This document shows positions 49,537 through 59,100 of a stretch of DNA of 64,000 nucleotides, piece after piece (position 1 is the stretch's first letter; the number at the start of each line of letters is the position of its first letter). Source of the DNA: Xanthomonas sp. CFBP 8443 (GTDB taxonomy: Bacteria > Pseudomonadota > Gammaproteobacteria > Xanthomonadales > Xanthomonadaceae). A program made the position numbers and the translations under genes. Location of the stretch: NCBI RefSeq assembly GCF_025666195.1, contig NZ_CP102592.1, positions 4,464,001 through 4,528,000 of the forward strand. The letters are read 5' to 3'. The notes beneath the pieces were generated by a model, which ran no database searches, was not told where the DNA came from, and worked only from the letters and a program-made list of their open reading frames with translations.

Positions 49537-50739
49537 CTAGGGAGCCGACGCTGGATGCTGAAAACATGCGGCAACGATACGCCATAGCAGCGCGCCGGTG
49601 AATGACAGCGACAGCACCTGGTCGTTCCAGCTGACCAGCCCCTGCTCCTCCAGCGGTCGCAGCCGCGCCAGCGCCAGCGCGAATTCGTCGTGGAACGGCA
49701 TGGCATCGGTGCGTTGCGTCGCCCGCGCATCCAGCCGGTAGTCGCAGGCCAGCGACTGCATGATCTCCGCGCGCATGGCCTCGTCCTGCGACTGCACCAG
49801 CCCGCGCTCGATGCCCAGCCGCCCGGCGGCGACGGCCGCGCACCAGCGCGCCGGATCGCCGATCGCCTGGCAGAACACCTCGCCCAGCTGGCTCTCCGCC
49901 CCCGCACCGATGCCGATCAGGTCGGTGCGCTCGGCGCGCACCGTTCCGGTCAGGTCGCAATACTGCGCACGGCTGCCGCGGCGCCAGGGCGGGCTGGACG
50001 CCACGGCGAAGGTGTCCGCCCCGGCAGGCGCATAGCCGGCCTCGCCGAGCCGTTGCACCGCATCGGCCAGCAGGCGCGGCAGCGTGGGACCGACCGCCGC
50101 CAGCCAGGCCAGTCCCACCCGATCCGGTCGCCACGACAATACCTCCTCCAGCCGCAAGGCATCCGGGTATCCGGCCAGCACGTGACCGGTGGCGGCAAAG
50201 CCGGCGCCGGCGATTGCCTCGCGCGCGGCCAGCCGCGACGCCGCGGACGCGGTGCCGTCGTCGAGCAGTACCCCGCGGGTACAGCCCGCGGCCACCAGCG
50301 AACGCGCCGCCACCGAATTGCCTGGCCGCAACAGCACGGCCACGTCCGCGCGTGCGACCGTGCGCAGCGACTGCGGGATCGCATTGAGCAAGCGCGCCAC
50401 GCCGCCGCAGCCGATCAGCTCGGGCAAGCCTTCGCCCAGCACGATGTACAGCACTTCGCGATCCTCGTCGAACAGCGCCGCGCTCCGCGCCAGCGCGCGC
50501 AACAGGCAGTGCAGGTACTCGCCCGGCGCGATCGGCGACCCGCCCCGCGGAGCGCCGAAGCACAACGTCAGCGAGCGCGGGATCAGGTGGTCGTTGCCGA
50601 CCCGCACCGTCTTGGCGAAATCGGCATCGCCGAAGCCGCAGACGTAGTGCGCGCAAGGCGGATGCAACGGCCAGTGCGGTGCTGCAGGCAGGTAGCGTGC
50701 CAGAGCAGCCCGGTCGATCGCGAACGGGGAGCATTCCAT
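49537..50739 (-). CDS. HemN-like protein lacking radical-SAM cysteines
   Basis: A 400-residue protein that aligns over its length with oxygen-independent coproporphyrinogen oxidase HemN: the N-terminal DRAALARYLPAAPHWPLHPP region, and a C-terminal HemN domain with LGEVFCQAIGD, EIMQSLACDYRLD and LSFTGALLWRIV. At the place of HemN's CxxxCxxC cluster (IPFCHKLCYFC in E. coli) it reads LTLCFGAPRGG, with one cysteine, and the GGGTP SAM-binding stretch is LGEGLPE. It cannot hold the usual [4Fe-4S]-SAM centre, so catalysis by HemN chemistry is unlikely; a haem-binding or regulatory role is possible. The ATG at 50739 is preferred because the predicted -10 (TAACGT, 50747-50752) lies past the GTG at 50760. 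Confidence 0.8.
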   Translation of the reverse strand: MECSPFAIDRAALARYLPAAPHWPLHPPCAHYVCGFGDADFAKTVRVGNDHLIPRSLTLCFGAPRGGSPIAPGEYLHCLLRALARSAALFDEDREVLYIVLGEGLPELIGCGGVARLLNAIPQSLRTVARADVAVLLRPGNSVAARSLVAAGCTRGVLLDDGTASAASRLAAREAIAGAGFAATGHVLAGYPDALRLEEVLSWRPDRVGLAWLAAVGPTLPRLLADAVQRLGEAGYAPAGADTFAVASSPPWRRGSRAQYCDLTGTVRAERTDLIGIGAGAESQLGEVFCQAIGDPARWCAAVAAGRLGIERGLVQSQDEAMRAEIMQSLACDYRLDARATQRTDAMPFHDEFALALARLRPLEEQGLVSWNDQVLSLSFTGALLWRIVAACFQHPASAP

Positions 50740-50774
50740 GCCGGACACGTTAGCGGCCACTTGCCAGCCAGGCC

Positions 50775-50788
50775 CTGATCAAGATCAA
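50775..50788 (-). promoter_or_regulatory. FNR-type box of the HemN-like gene
   Basis: On the minus strand TTGAT-CTTG-ATCAG, one mismatch from TTGAT-N4-ATCAA. The -10-like TAACGT (50747-50752) is centred 32 bp away, as for an FNR activator site at -41.5. This predicts transcription from about 50740, one base before the ATG at 50739. Confidence 0.7.
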
Positions 50789-50947
50789 GTCGGCGCTCGA
50801 ACGCGACGATCGCGATCGGGTGGCGACCGTGCGCCGGGGCGAGCGGTGTTGCGAATGGCTGCGCCGACGTCTCGGATGCGCAGCAGACCGAGCGGCTCGC
50901 CCCGCAACCGTGGGCGCCGTCCTGTCTCAGGCGTCGCTGCAGGCGGT

Positions 50948-52270
50948 TCAGGCCAGAGGTGCGTTCGCTGCGGCGGCGGCCTCGGCGATCTCCGGCAGGT
51001 CGGTCTGCGCGCGCAGGCCGGGATGCTGGCGATGCTCCATGCGCCGGACCGCGAAGTGCATCCACGCCAGGGCGATGCTCACCAGCACGAACAACAGCAT
51101 GAAACAGCTGGTCCACACCCCGATCAGGTCGTTCATCGCACCGAAGGCGATTGGCAGCACGAAGCCCCCCAACCCGCCGATCATGCCGACCACGCCGCCG
51201 ACCGCGCCGACGTGCTGCGGGTAGTAGGCCGGAATGTGCTTGAACACCGCGGCCTTGCCCAGCGACATGAAGAAGCCGAGCACGAACACCAGCACGGTGA
51301 ATGGGACCACGCCAACCGCCAGGTGGAAGGCGATGTCGCCGTCGATGCCCTTGATCACGTAACGGGTATCCGGGTACGCCAGCAGGAAGGTGCACACTAC
51401 CGATACGCTCAGCGTCCAGTACATCACCCGGCGCGCGCCATAGCGGTCCGACAGCAGGCCGCCAGCGATGCGGAACAGGCTCGCCGGGATCGAATAGCAG
51501 GCCGCGACCAGGCCGGCCTGGCGGATGTCCATGCCGTAGGCGCCGATCAGGTAGCGCGGCAACCACAACGCCAACGCCACGAACGCGCCGAACACGAAGA
51601 AGTAGTAGAGCGAGAAGCGCCACACCTGCAGCTTCGCCAGCGGCCGCATCTGCTCGCGGAACGACATCGGCTTGACGCCCGAGCGCTTGCGTTCGGCCTG
51701 CGAGGGATCTTCCTGGGTGCACAGGTAGAAGATCACCGCCATCACCGCCAGCGCCACGGCCCATACCTTCGCCACCGTGGTCCAGCCGGCCGCCACCATC
51801 AGCATTGGCGCCAGAAGCTTGGTCACGGCCGCACCGATGTTGCCGGCGCCGAATACGCCCAGCGCGGTGCCCTGCTTCGCCGCCGGGAACCACTTGGAGA
51901 CGTAGGCGACGCCGACCGAGAACGCGCCGCCGGCGATGCCGACGAACAGCGCCGCCAACAGGAACTGCGGGTAGCTGCGCGCATAGGTCAGCAGCCAGGT
52001 GGACGCCGCCGCGCACAACATCACCGCGGTCAGCAGGCGTCGGCCGCCGATCTGGTCGGTCAGCACGCCCAGGTTCACCCGGATCAGCGAACCGCTCAGT
52101 ACCGGCGTGGCGATGAGCAGGCCGAACTGGGTGTCGTTGAGTCCCAGTTGCTGCTTGATCTGGATGCCGACGATCGAGAAGATCATCCATACCGCGAAGC
52201 ACGTGGTGAAGGCGAAGGTACTGAGCCACAAGGCGCGCTGCTGGGCAGCGGAGGGAAGGACGGCGTTCAT
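50948..52270 (-). CDS. narK1: NarK1-type nitrate transporter (MFS)
   Basis: A 440-residue MFS protein with 12 helices and the nitrate-signature segments of the NarK1 type: GGAFSVGVAYVSKWFPAAKQGTALG and the later GLGGFVLP. NarK1 proteins are thought to work as H+/nitrate symporters, in contrast to the NarK2 antiporter type. It lies after the parvulin gene, so it closes the nar operon. The start is ATG 52270 (MNAVLPS), though a frame extends to 52318 without a ribosome binding site. Together with narK (60010-61428) it allows both initial nitrate entry and nitrate/nitrite exchange. Confidence 0.88.
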   Translation of the reverse strand: MNAVLPSAAQQRALWLSTFAFTTCFAVWMIFSIVGIQIKQQLGLNDTQFGLLIATPVLSGSLIRVNLGVLTDQIGGRRLLTAVMLCAAASTWLLTYARSYPQFLLAALFVGIAGGAFSVGVAYVSKWFPAAKQGTALGVFGAGNIGAAVTKLLAPMLMVAAGWTTVAKVWAVALAVMAVIFYLCTQEDPSQAERKRSGVKPMSFREQMRPLAKLQVWRFSLYYFFVFGAFVALALWLPRYLIGAYGMDIRQAGLVAACYSIPASLFRIAGGLLSDRYGARRVMYWTLSVSVVCTFLLAYPDTRYVIKGIDGDIAFHLAVGVVPFTVLVFVLGFFMSLGKAAVFKHIPAYYPQHVGAVGGVVGMIGGLGGFVLPIAFGAMNDLIGVWTSCFMLLFVLVSIALAWMHFAVRRMEHRQHPGLRAQTDLPEIAEAAAAANAPLA

Positions 52271-52356
52271 CGCATGGTCTGCATTCGTAGTGAAAGGCAC
52301 AGGCGCGCCTGCCTGCATCTTGGGCGGTTGGAGGGATGGCGGGAGGCCATGCCGGC

Positions 52357-53265
52357 TCAGGCCTCCGCTTCCGCCTCGATGGCATCCAGGCCGCTCACCC
52401 CGTAGTGTTCCTGCAACAGCTGCAGGTAGCGTTGCAGATCGCGTTGCCGCGACTGCAGTTCGAGGTAGTCGGCGATCCGCCGATGCACCTGCTCGAAGGT
52501 CTGCGGCAGGCCCGGCTCGATGTCGTCGACGACGACGACGTGATAGCCCCAGCGCGATTCCATCGGGAACCCGGCCAGGCCCTGGCGCAGGCGGAACAGT
52601 TGGCGGTCGAACTCCGGCGTGGTCTGCCCGCGCTGCAGCCAGCCCAGCTCGCCGCCCTGCTCGCGCGATGGGCAGTCGGAATGGCGCATGGCGAAATCGG
52701 CGAACAACTCCGGGCGCTGCTGCAGTTCGACAATCAGGCTCTCGCCGCGGCGGCGCGCCTCGTGGCGCCCGCCCACATCGTCGGCCGGCGCCGCGAACAG
52801 GATATGTCTGGCCTTGACCCGGTCCGGCGAGCGGAAGCGCTCGGCGTTCTGCGCGTAGTACCGCGCGCAGGCCTGCTCGTCCGGCACCCGCTGCTCGATC
52901 TCGCCCTCGAGCAGCATGCGTATCGTGGCCTCCTCGGCTGATTCGCGCCCGTCGGCAGGCAGTTGCGCCGCCAATCCCAGGCGCTCGCACTCGCGGCGCA
53001 GCAGTTCGCGCACCACCAGCGCGCGCGCCGCGGCCGCGCGCGACACCTGCGGCCGCATCGCGCGGTGGAACTGCATCTCCTGCGCGATATCCGCCTCGCT
53101 GATCGGCGTGTCGCCGACGAACAGCAGGCACGGCGCCGGCGCGCCCAGCGTGCGCGGGCCAGCATCCGCATCGTCGTGGTGCGCGTGCGCCTCCTCCGCC
53201 ACCGGCTGCTGCGAATCGATCACGGTGAGCGGCAGGCGCCGCGGCACGGACAAGGTGGCGGCCAT
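52357..53265 (-). CDS. Parvulin-type peptidyl-prolyl isomerase (NifM-like) of the nar operon
   Basis: A 302-residue PPIase: a long helical N-terminal chaperone part (about residues 50-165) and a parvulin domain (about 165-265, with RVKARHILF, GELGWLQRGQTTPEFD and WGYHVVVVDD). There is no signal peptide, so it acts in the cytoplasm. A parvulin gene follows narI in several Pseudomonas nar operons and may help NarG or NarH fold or mature. It starts only 2 bp after the narI stop. Confidence 0.88.
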   Translation of the reverse strand: MAATLSVPRRLPLTVIDSQQPVAEEAHAHHDDADAGPRTLGAPAPCLLFVGDTPISEADIAQEMQFHRAMRPQVSRAAAARALVVRELLRRECERLGLAAQLPADGRESAEEATIRMLLEGEIEQRVPDEQACARYYAQNAERFRSPDRVKARHILFAAPADDVGGRHEARRRGESLIVELQQRPELFADFAMRHSDCPSREQGGELGWLQRGQTTPEFDRQLFRLRQGLAGFPMESRWGYHVVVVDDIEPGLPQTFEQVHRRIADYLELQSRQRDLQRYLQLLQEHYGVSGLDAIEAEAEA

Positions 53266-53267
53266 GT

Positions 53268-53972
53268 TCAGCGCCTCCTGTCGTAGTTCAGCGGCGCCTG
53301 ACGCCGCCGCACCACCTGGTACGGACGCCACAGGTAGCTCAGCGGAATGCTCCAGACGTGCACCAGGCGGGTGAACGGGGCGATCAGGAACAGGGTCATC
53401 CCCAGAAACACGTGGGTCTTGTACACCCAGGAAACGTCGCTGATGTAGTCGGCCGCGCCCCAGCGGAAAGTGACGATGTGCTGCGCCCATTCGCCGAGCC
53501 GGATCATCACTGCGCCGTCCATGTGTTGCGTCGAGTAGCCGATACTGATCATGCCCAGCACCAACTGTGCGAACAGCAGCACCAGTACCAGCGTATCGCC
53601 GAAGGTACCGGTGGCGCGCACGCGCGGATTGGTCAGCCGGCGCACCAGCAAGATGGCGATGCCGACGAAGCAGAGCGCGCCGAACACGCCGCCGACGACC
53701 ATCGCCAGCAATTGCTTCTGCGGAGCAGTGATGAAGTGCTCGTACAGCGCGTGTGGCGTCAACAATCCGACCAGGTGTCCGCCCAGGATCGCCAGCACGC
53801 CGACATGGAAGCAGTTGCTGCCGATGCGCATGCCGCGGTCGGACAGCAGTTGGCTGGAGCCGGTGCGCCAGGTGTACATGGACTTGTCGAAGCGCACCCA
53901 GCTGCCGACGAAGAACACCGCCAGCGCGATGTACGGATAGATCTGGAATGCGAACTGATGCAAGTGGTTCAT
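53268..53972 (-). CDS. narI: Respiratory nitrate reductase gamma subunit (cytochrome b)
   Basis: A 234-residue five-helix membrane protein that anchors NarGH and oxidises quinol. The four haem-ligand histidines are present at positions 56, 66, 187 and 205, in FHVGVLAILGGHLVG and YKTHVFL/RLVHVWS; the last two match E. coli numbering. The start overlaps the narJ stop (ATGA). Confidence 0.96.
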   Translation of the reverse strand: MNHLHQFAFQIYPYIALAVFFVGSWVRFDKSMYTWRTGSSQLLSDRGMRIGSNCFHVGVLAILGGHLVGLLTPHALYEHFITAPQKQLLAMVVGGVFGALCFVGIAILLVRRLTNPRVRATGTFGDTLVLVLLFAQLVLGMISIGYSTQHMDGAVMIRLGEWAQHIVTFRWGAADYISDVSWVYKTHVFLGMTLFLIAPFTRLVHVWSIPLSYLWRPYQVVRRRQAPLNYDRRR

Positions 53973-54652
53973 GGCTTCACCTCGTTGATGGCCTGGATGC
54001 CTGCGACGGGCCGCGGGACCGGCTTGCAGTCTTCGCCCGGCGCCTGCGCGCCGAAGCGCACCGCTTCTTCTTCCCACAACCGGTCCATCGCCTCGGGCGA
54101 GTCGTCGCGCGCCTCGCCGCTGGCACGTTTGCGCAGCAGCGCCAGGTTCACTTCGCCATCGGCGTATTCCAGCAGCAACTCGAACAGCAGCGCGTAGCCG
54201 CTCTCGCGCTCGGCGGCGCGCGCCGCCAGCAGGCCGACGATATGGCCGACATGGCCCAGCCAGTCGCGCGCCTCCGCGTCGGGCCGCTGGTCCAAGTATT
54301 CCAGCAGCAGCGGCAGGTAGTCCGGCAGCTCCCGCGCGGACAGCTCGAAACCGTTGCTGCGGTAGGCTTCGATCAGGTCGACCATCGCCTGGCCGCGATC
54401 GCGGGACTCGCCGTGGATGTGCTCGAACAGCAGCAGGCTCATCGCCCGGCCGCGGTCGAACATGGACAGCCAGCGGTCCTGGACCGCGAGCGGGTCCTCG
54501 GCCAGCAGCTCCTGCACGAAGCCGCACAGCGCGGCGCGGCGCGGCGCCGACAAGGCCGGATCGTCGGCCGCCTGCAGCAGTTCCTCGCCGTGTTGCCAGA
54601 GAGCGTCCTGCGGATAATCCATCAGCACGCCGATCAGCTTGAGCAGGCTCAT
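53969..54652 (-). CDS. narJ: Nitrate reductase assembly chaperone
   Basis: A 227-residue NarJ/TorD-like chaperone, all-helical, with the family's MDYP start and the ELPDYLPLLLEYL segment (about 108-120). It binds the NarG N-terminus and helps insert the molybdenum cofactor and Fe-S cluster. It is not part of the final enzyme. The start overlaps narH's stop by 4 nt. Confidence 0.95.
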   Translation of the reverse strand: MSLLKLIGVLMDYPQDALWQHGEELLQAADDPALSAPRRAALCGFVQELLAEDPLAVQDRWLSMFDRGRAMSLLLFEHIHGESRDRGQAMVDLIEAYRSNGFELSARELPDYLPLLLEYLDQRPDAEARDWLGHVGHIVGLLAARAAERESGYALLFELLLEYADGEVNLALLRKRASGEARDDSPEAMDRLWEEEAVRFGAQAPGEDCKPVPRPVAGIQAINEVKP

Positions 54653-56196
54653 CGCACCACCTCCTCGGTTCCGCGCCGATTGGGCGACGGCACCGTGTGG
54701 CCGGTGGGCTTGCGGTTGCCGAACAGGTCCGCCGCGCTGTCGCCATTGCAGCCATTGCCGAAGGTGAAGCCGCAACCGCCGCGCTCGCCGAAGGCGTCGT
54801 TGGCGTACTCGCGATGTGCGGTGGGGATCACGAAGCGGTCCTCGTAGTTGGCGATCGCCAGGTACCGGTACATCGACTCGGCCTGCGCCACGCTGAGTCC
54901 GGCCTGCTGCAGCACCGCGAGGTCTTCCACGCCGTCCACGTTCTTGGCGCGGCGCCACGCGCGCATCGCCATCAACCGCTCCAGCGCGCGCACCACCGGC
55001 GCCTCGTCGCCGGCCGACAGCAGGTTGGCCAGATAGCGCACCGGAATGCGCAGCGATGCGATGTCCGGCAGCTCGCCGTTCATGCCGATGTGGCCGCGCT
55101 CGGCCGCCGACTGGATCGGCGACAGCGGCGGCACGTACCACACCATCGGCAGCGTGCGGTATTCCGGATGCAGCGGCAGCGCCAGCTTCCAGTCGATCGC
55201 CAGTTTGTACACCGGCGAGGCCTTGGCCGCCTGCAGCCAGCTATCCGGGATGCCCTCGGCGCGTGCGGCGGCGATCACCTGCGGGTCTTCCGGGTCCAGG
55301 AAGATGTCCAGGTGCGCCTGGTACAGATCCTTTTCGGCCGGCACCGCGGCGGCGCTCTGGATGCGGTCGGCGTCGTACAGCATCACCCCCAGGTAGCGGA
55401 TGCGGCCGACGCAGGTTTCCGAACACACGGTCGGTTCGCCCATCTCGATGCGTGGGTAGCAGAAGATGCACTTCTCCGACTTGCCGCTCTTCCAGTTGTA
55501 GTAGATCTTCTTGTATGGGCAGGCCGACACGCACATGCGCCAGCCGCGGCACTTGTCCTGGTCGATCAGCACGATGCCGTCCTCCTCGCGCTTGTAGATC
55601 GCGCCCGATGGACACGCCGACACGCAGGCAGGATTCAGGCAGTGTTCGCACAGCCTCGGCAGGTACATCATGAAGGTCTTCTCGAACGCGCCGTAGATCT
55701 CCTTCTGTACGTTGTCGAAATTGCGGTCCTTGGATCGCTTGGCGAACTCGGTGCCGAGGATTTCCTCCCAGTTCGGCCCCCACTCGATCTTCTCCATGCG
55801 CTGGCCGCTGATCAGCGAGCGCGGGCGCGCGGTGGGCTGGTGCTTGACGTCCGGGGCGGTATGCAGGTGCTGGTAGTCGAACTCGAACGGCTCGTAGTAG
55901 TCGTCGATCTGCGGAAGGTCGGGGTTGGCGAAGATCTTCGCCAGCATCCGGAAACGTCCGCCGGCGCGTGGGATCAGCTTGCCGGCGGCGGTCCGCACCC
56001 AGCCGCCGTTCCACTTGTCCTGGTTCTCCCATTCCTTGGGATAGCCCACGCCGGGCTTGGTTTCGACGTTGTTGAACCAGGCGTATTCCACGCCCTCGCG
56101 CGAGGTCCATACGTTCTTGCAGGTGATCGAGCAGGTATGGCAGCCGATGCACTTGTCCAGGTTCAACACCATCGCGATTTGCGCACGAACTTTCAT
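54649..56196 (-). CDS. narH: Respiratory nitrate reductase beta subunit (4 Fe-S clusters)
   Basis: A 515-residue Fe-S protein. The ligands are visible: C16/C19/C22/C26; LCEHCLNPACVSACP; CRGWRMCVSACP, where Trp replaces one Cys to give the [3Fe-4S] cluster; and CIFCYPRIEMGEPTVCSETC. It carries electrons from NarI haem to NarG. The ATG overlaps the narG stop (TGATG). Confidence 0.97.
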   Translation of the reverse strand: MKVRAQIAMVLNLDKCIGCHTCSITCKNVWTSREGVEYAWFNNVETKPGVGYPKEWENQDKWNGGWVRTAAGKLIPRAGGRFRMLAKIFANPDLPQIDDYYEPFEFDYQHLHTAPDVKHQPTARPRSLISGQRMEKIEWGPNWEEILGTEFAKRSKDRNFDNVQKEIYGAFEKTFMMYLPRLCEHCLNPACVSACPSGAIYKREEDGIVLIDQDKCRGWRMCVSACPYKKIYYNWKSGKSEKCIFCYPRIEMGEPTVCSETCVGRIRYLGVMLYDADRIQSAAAVPAEKDLYQAHLDIFLDPEDPQVIAAARAEGIPDSWLQAAKASPVYKLAIDWKLALPLHPEYRTLPMVWYVPPLSPIQSAAERGHIGMNGELPDIASLRIPVRYLANLLSAGDEAPVVRALERLMAMRAWRRAKNVDGVEDLAVLQQAGLSVAQAESMYRYLAIANYEDRFVIPTAHREYANDAFGERGGCGFTFGNGCNGDSAADLFGNRKPTGHTVPSPNRRGTEEVVR

Positions 56197-59100
56197 CACG
56201 CCACCTCCCCTGCCGCGACCTTCGCGGATTCGCCATCCAGCCAATCGACCTTGTCCATCTTGCGCACCACCACGAACTCGTCGCGGTTGGTGCCACAGGT
56301 GCCGTAGTAGTTGAAGCCGTAGGACAGCTGCGCGTAGCCGCCGATCATGTGGGTGGGCTTGAGTACCACTCGTGTGACCGAGTTGTGGATGCCGCCGCGG
56401 GTGCCGGTGACCTCCGACCCGGGCGTGTTGATGATGCGTTCCTGCGCGTGGTACATCATCGCCATGCCGGACATCACCCGTTGGCTGACCACCGCGCGCG
56501 CGGCGATCGCGCCGTTGACGTTGAACAGCTCGATCCAGTCGTTGTCGACGATGCCGGCGCTGCGCGCGTCGTCCTCGCTGAGCCACACGATCGGGCCGCC
56601 GCGCGAGAGCGTCTGCATGATCAGGTTGTCGCTGTAGGTGCTGTGGATGCCCCACTTCTGGTGCGGGGTGATCCAGTTCAGCACGATCTCCTTGTTGCCG
56701 TTCGGCTTGCGCCCGAGCATCGGCGCGGCGGCCTTGGTGTCCACAGGCGGGCGATAGCCCATGAAGCCTTCGCCAAAGGCGATCATCCACTCGTGATCCT
56801 GGTAGAACTGCTGGCGCCCGGTCAGGGTGCGCCACGGGATCAGCTCGTGGACGTTGGTGTAGCCGGCGTTGTAGCTGACGTGGTCGTCCTCCAGCCCCGA
56901 CCAGATCGGCGAGGAGATGATCTTGCGCGGCTGCGCCTGGATGTCGCGGAAGCGGATCGCCTCGTGCTCCTTGCCCACCGCAAGATGGGTGTGCTCGCGG
57001 CCGGTGAACTTGCCCAGCGATTCCCATGCCTTCACCGCGACGTGGCCATTGGTTTCCGGCGCCAGGTGCAGGATCACCTCGCAGGCGTCGATCGCCGACT
57101 CGATCGCCGGACGTCCGTGGCTGACGCCGTCCTCCAGCACGGTATGGTTGAGCTTGCCGAGGAAGGCCACCTCGTCGCGGGTATCCCAGTTCATGCCCTT
57201 GCCGCCGTTGCCGTGCTTGTCCAGCAGCGGGCCGAGCGAGGCGAACTTCTTGTACAGGTTCGGATAGTCACGCTCGACCACCGTCATCGACGGCATGGTT
57301 CTGCCCGGCACCGCCTCGCACTCGCCCCTGGTCCAGTCGGTCACGCCCATCGGCATCGCCAGTTCGTTGGGGGTGTCGTGCAGGATCGGCACCAGCACCA
57401 GGTCCTGCTCCACGCCCAGCACGCCGGGCGCCATCGCGCTCAGCGTCCTGGCCACGCCCTTGAAGATGTCCCAGTCGCTGCGCGATTCCCAGGCCGGGTC
57501 CACCGCCTTGGACAGCGGGTGGATGAACGGGTGCATGTCCGAGGTATTGAGATCGTCCTTCTCGTACCAGGTGGCGGTTGGCAGCACGATGTCCGAGTAC
57601 AGCGCGGTCGTGCACATGCGGAAGTCCAGCGTCACCAGCAGGTCGAGCTTGCCCTCGGCCGGCGCGTCGTGCCACTTCACCTCGTCCGGCTTGCGCGCGC
57701 CCTCCTCGCCAAGGTCCTTGCCCTGCACGCCGTGGCGGGTGCCCAGGAAGTGACGGAGCATGTACTCGTGGCCCTTGCCGGAGGAACCGAGCAGGTTGGA
57801 GCGCCAGATGAACATCACCCGCGGGAAGTTCTGCGGCGAATCCGGATCGGCGTAGGCGAAATCCAACGTGCCATCCTTCAGCTTCGTCAGCGCGTACTCG
57901 GCCGGCGCCACGCCGGCGCGCTCGGCCTCGCGGGTCAGCTGCAACGGATTGCGGTCCAGCTGCGGCGCGCTCGGCAACCAACCCATGCGGATCGCGCGCA
58001 GGTTGAGGTCGGCGATGGTGCCGGTGAACTTGCTCGGGTCCGCCAGCGGCGACAGGATTTCCTTCACCTCCAGCTTCTCGTAGCGCCACTGGTCCGAATT
58101 GAAATAGAAGAACGAGGTCCCGTTCATGTGCCGCGGCGGACGACTCCAGTCCAGTCCGAACGCCAGCGGCTGCCAGCCGGTCTGCGGGCGCAGCTTCTCC
58201 TGACCGACGTAATGCGACCAGCCGCCGCCGGTCTGGCCGATGCAGCCGCACATGACCAGCATGTTGATCAGGCCGCGATAGTTCATGTCGTTGTGGTACC
58301 AGTGGTTCACCGCCGCACCGACGATGATCATGCTGCGCCCGCGGGTCTTGTCGGCGGTACGCGCGAATTCGCGCGCGATCTCGATCACGTCGGCACGCGG
58401 CACCCCGGTGATGCGTTCCTGCCAGGCCGGCGTACCGGGCACGTCCTCGTCAAAGCTGGTGGCCACGTTGCCGCCGCCGAAGCCGCGATCCACGCCGTAC
58501 TGCGCCAGCAGCAGGTCGTACACCGTGGTCACCTCGATCGTGCCGTCGGCGCCTTGCAGGCGGCGCACCGGCACATTGCGTTCGAGCACGTCCTGGAACG
58601 TGGACGCTGTCCACGGTGCACTCTCGATGCCGCCGAAATACGGAAAGCTGACCGCCTCGATCGCCTCGTGATCGTCCTTCAGGCTCAGCCGCAAGCGGGT
58701 CGCAGCGCCGGCGCTGTCCTGCTGTTCGATGTTCCACTTGCCCTGCTCGCCCCAGCGGAAGCCGATCGAGCCTTTCGGCACCACGATGCGGCCGCTGGCT
58801 TCGTCCCACGCCAGCGTCTTCCATTCCGGGTTGTTGTCCTCGCCCAGGCCGCCCAGGTCGCTGGCGCGCAGGTAGCGCCCCGCCACCAGGCGTCCATCCG
58901 CGCGACGCTCCAGCCGCACCAGCAGCGGCATGTCCGAATACTGCCGGCAATAGTCGGTGAAGTACTGCGAGGGGCTGTCGACGTGGAACTCGCGCAGAAT
59001 CACATGGCCGAACGCCATCGCCAGCGCCGCGTCGGTGCCCTGCTTGGGGTGCAGCCAGTGGTCGGTGAGCTTGGCCACTTCCGAGTAATCGGGCGTGACT

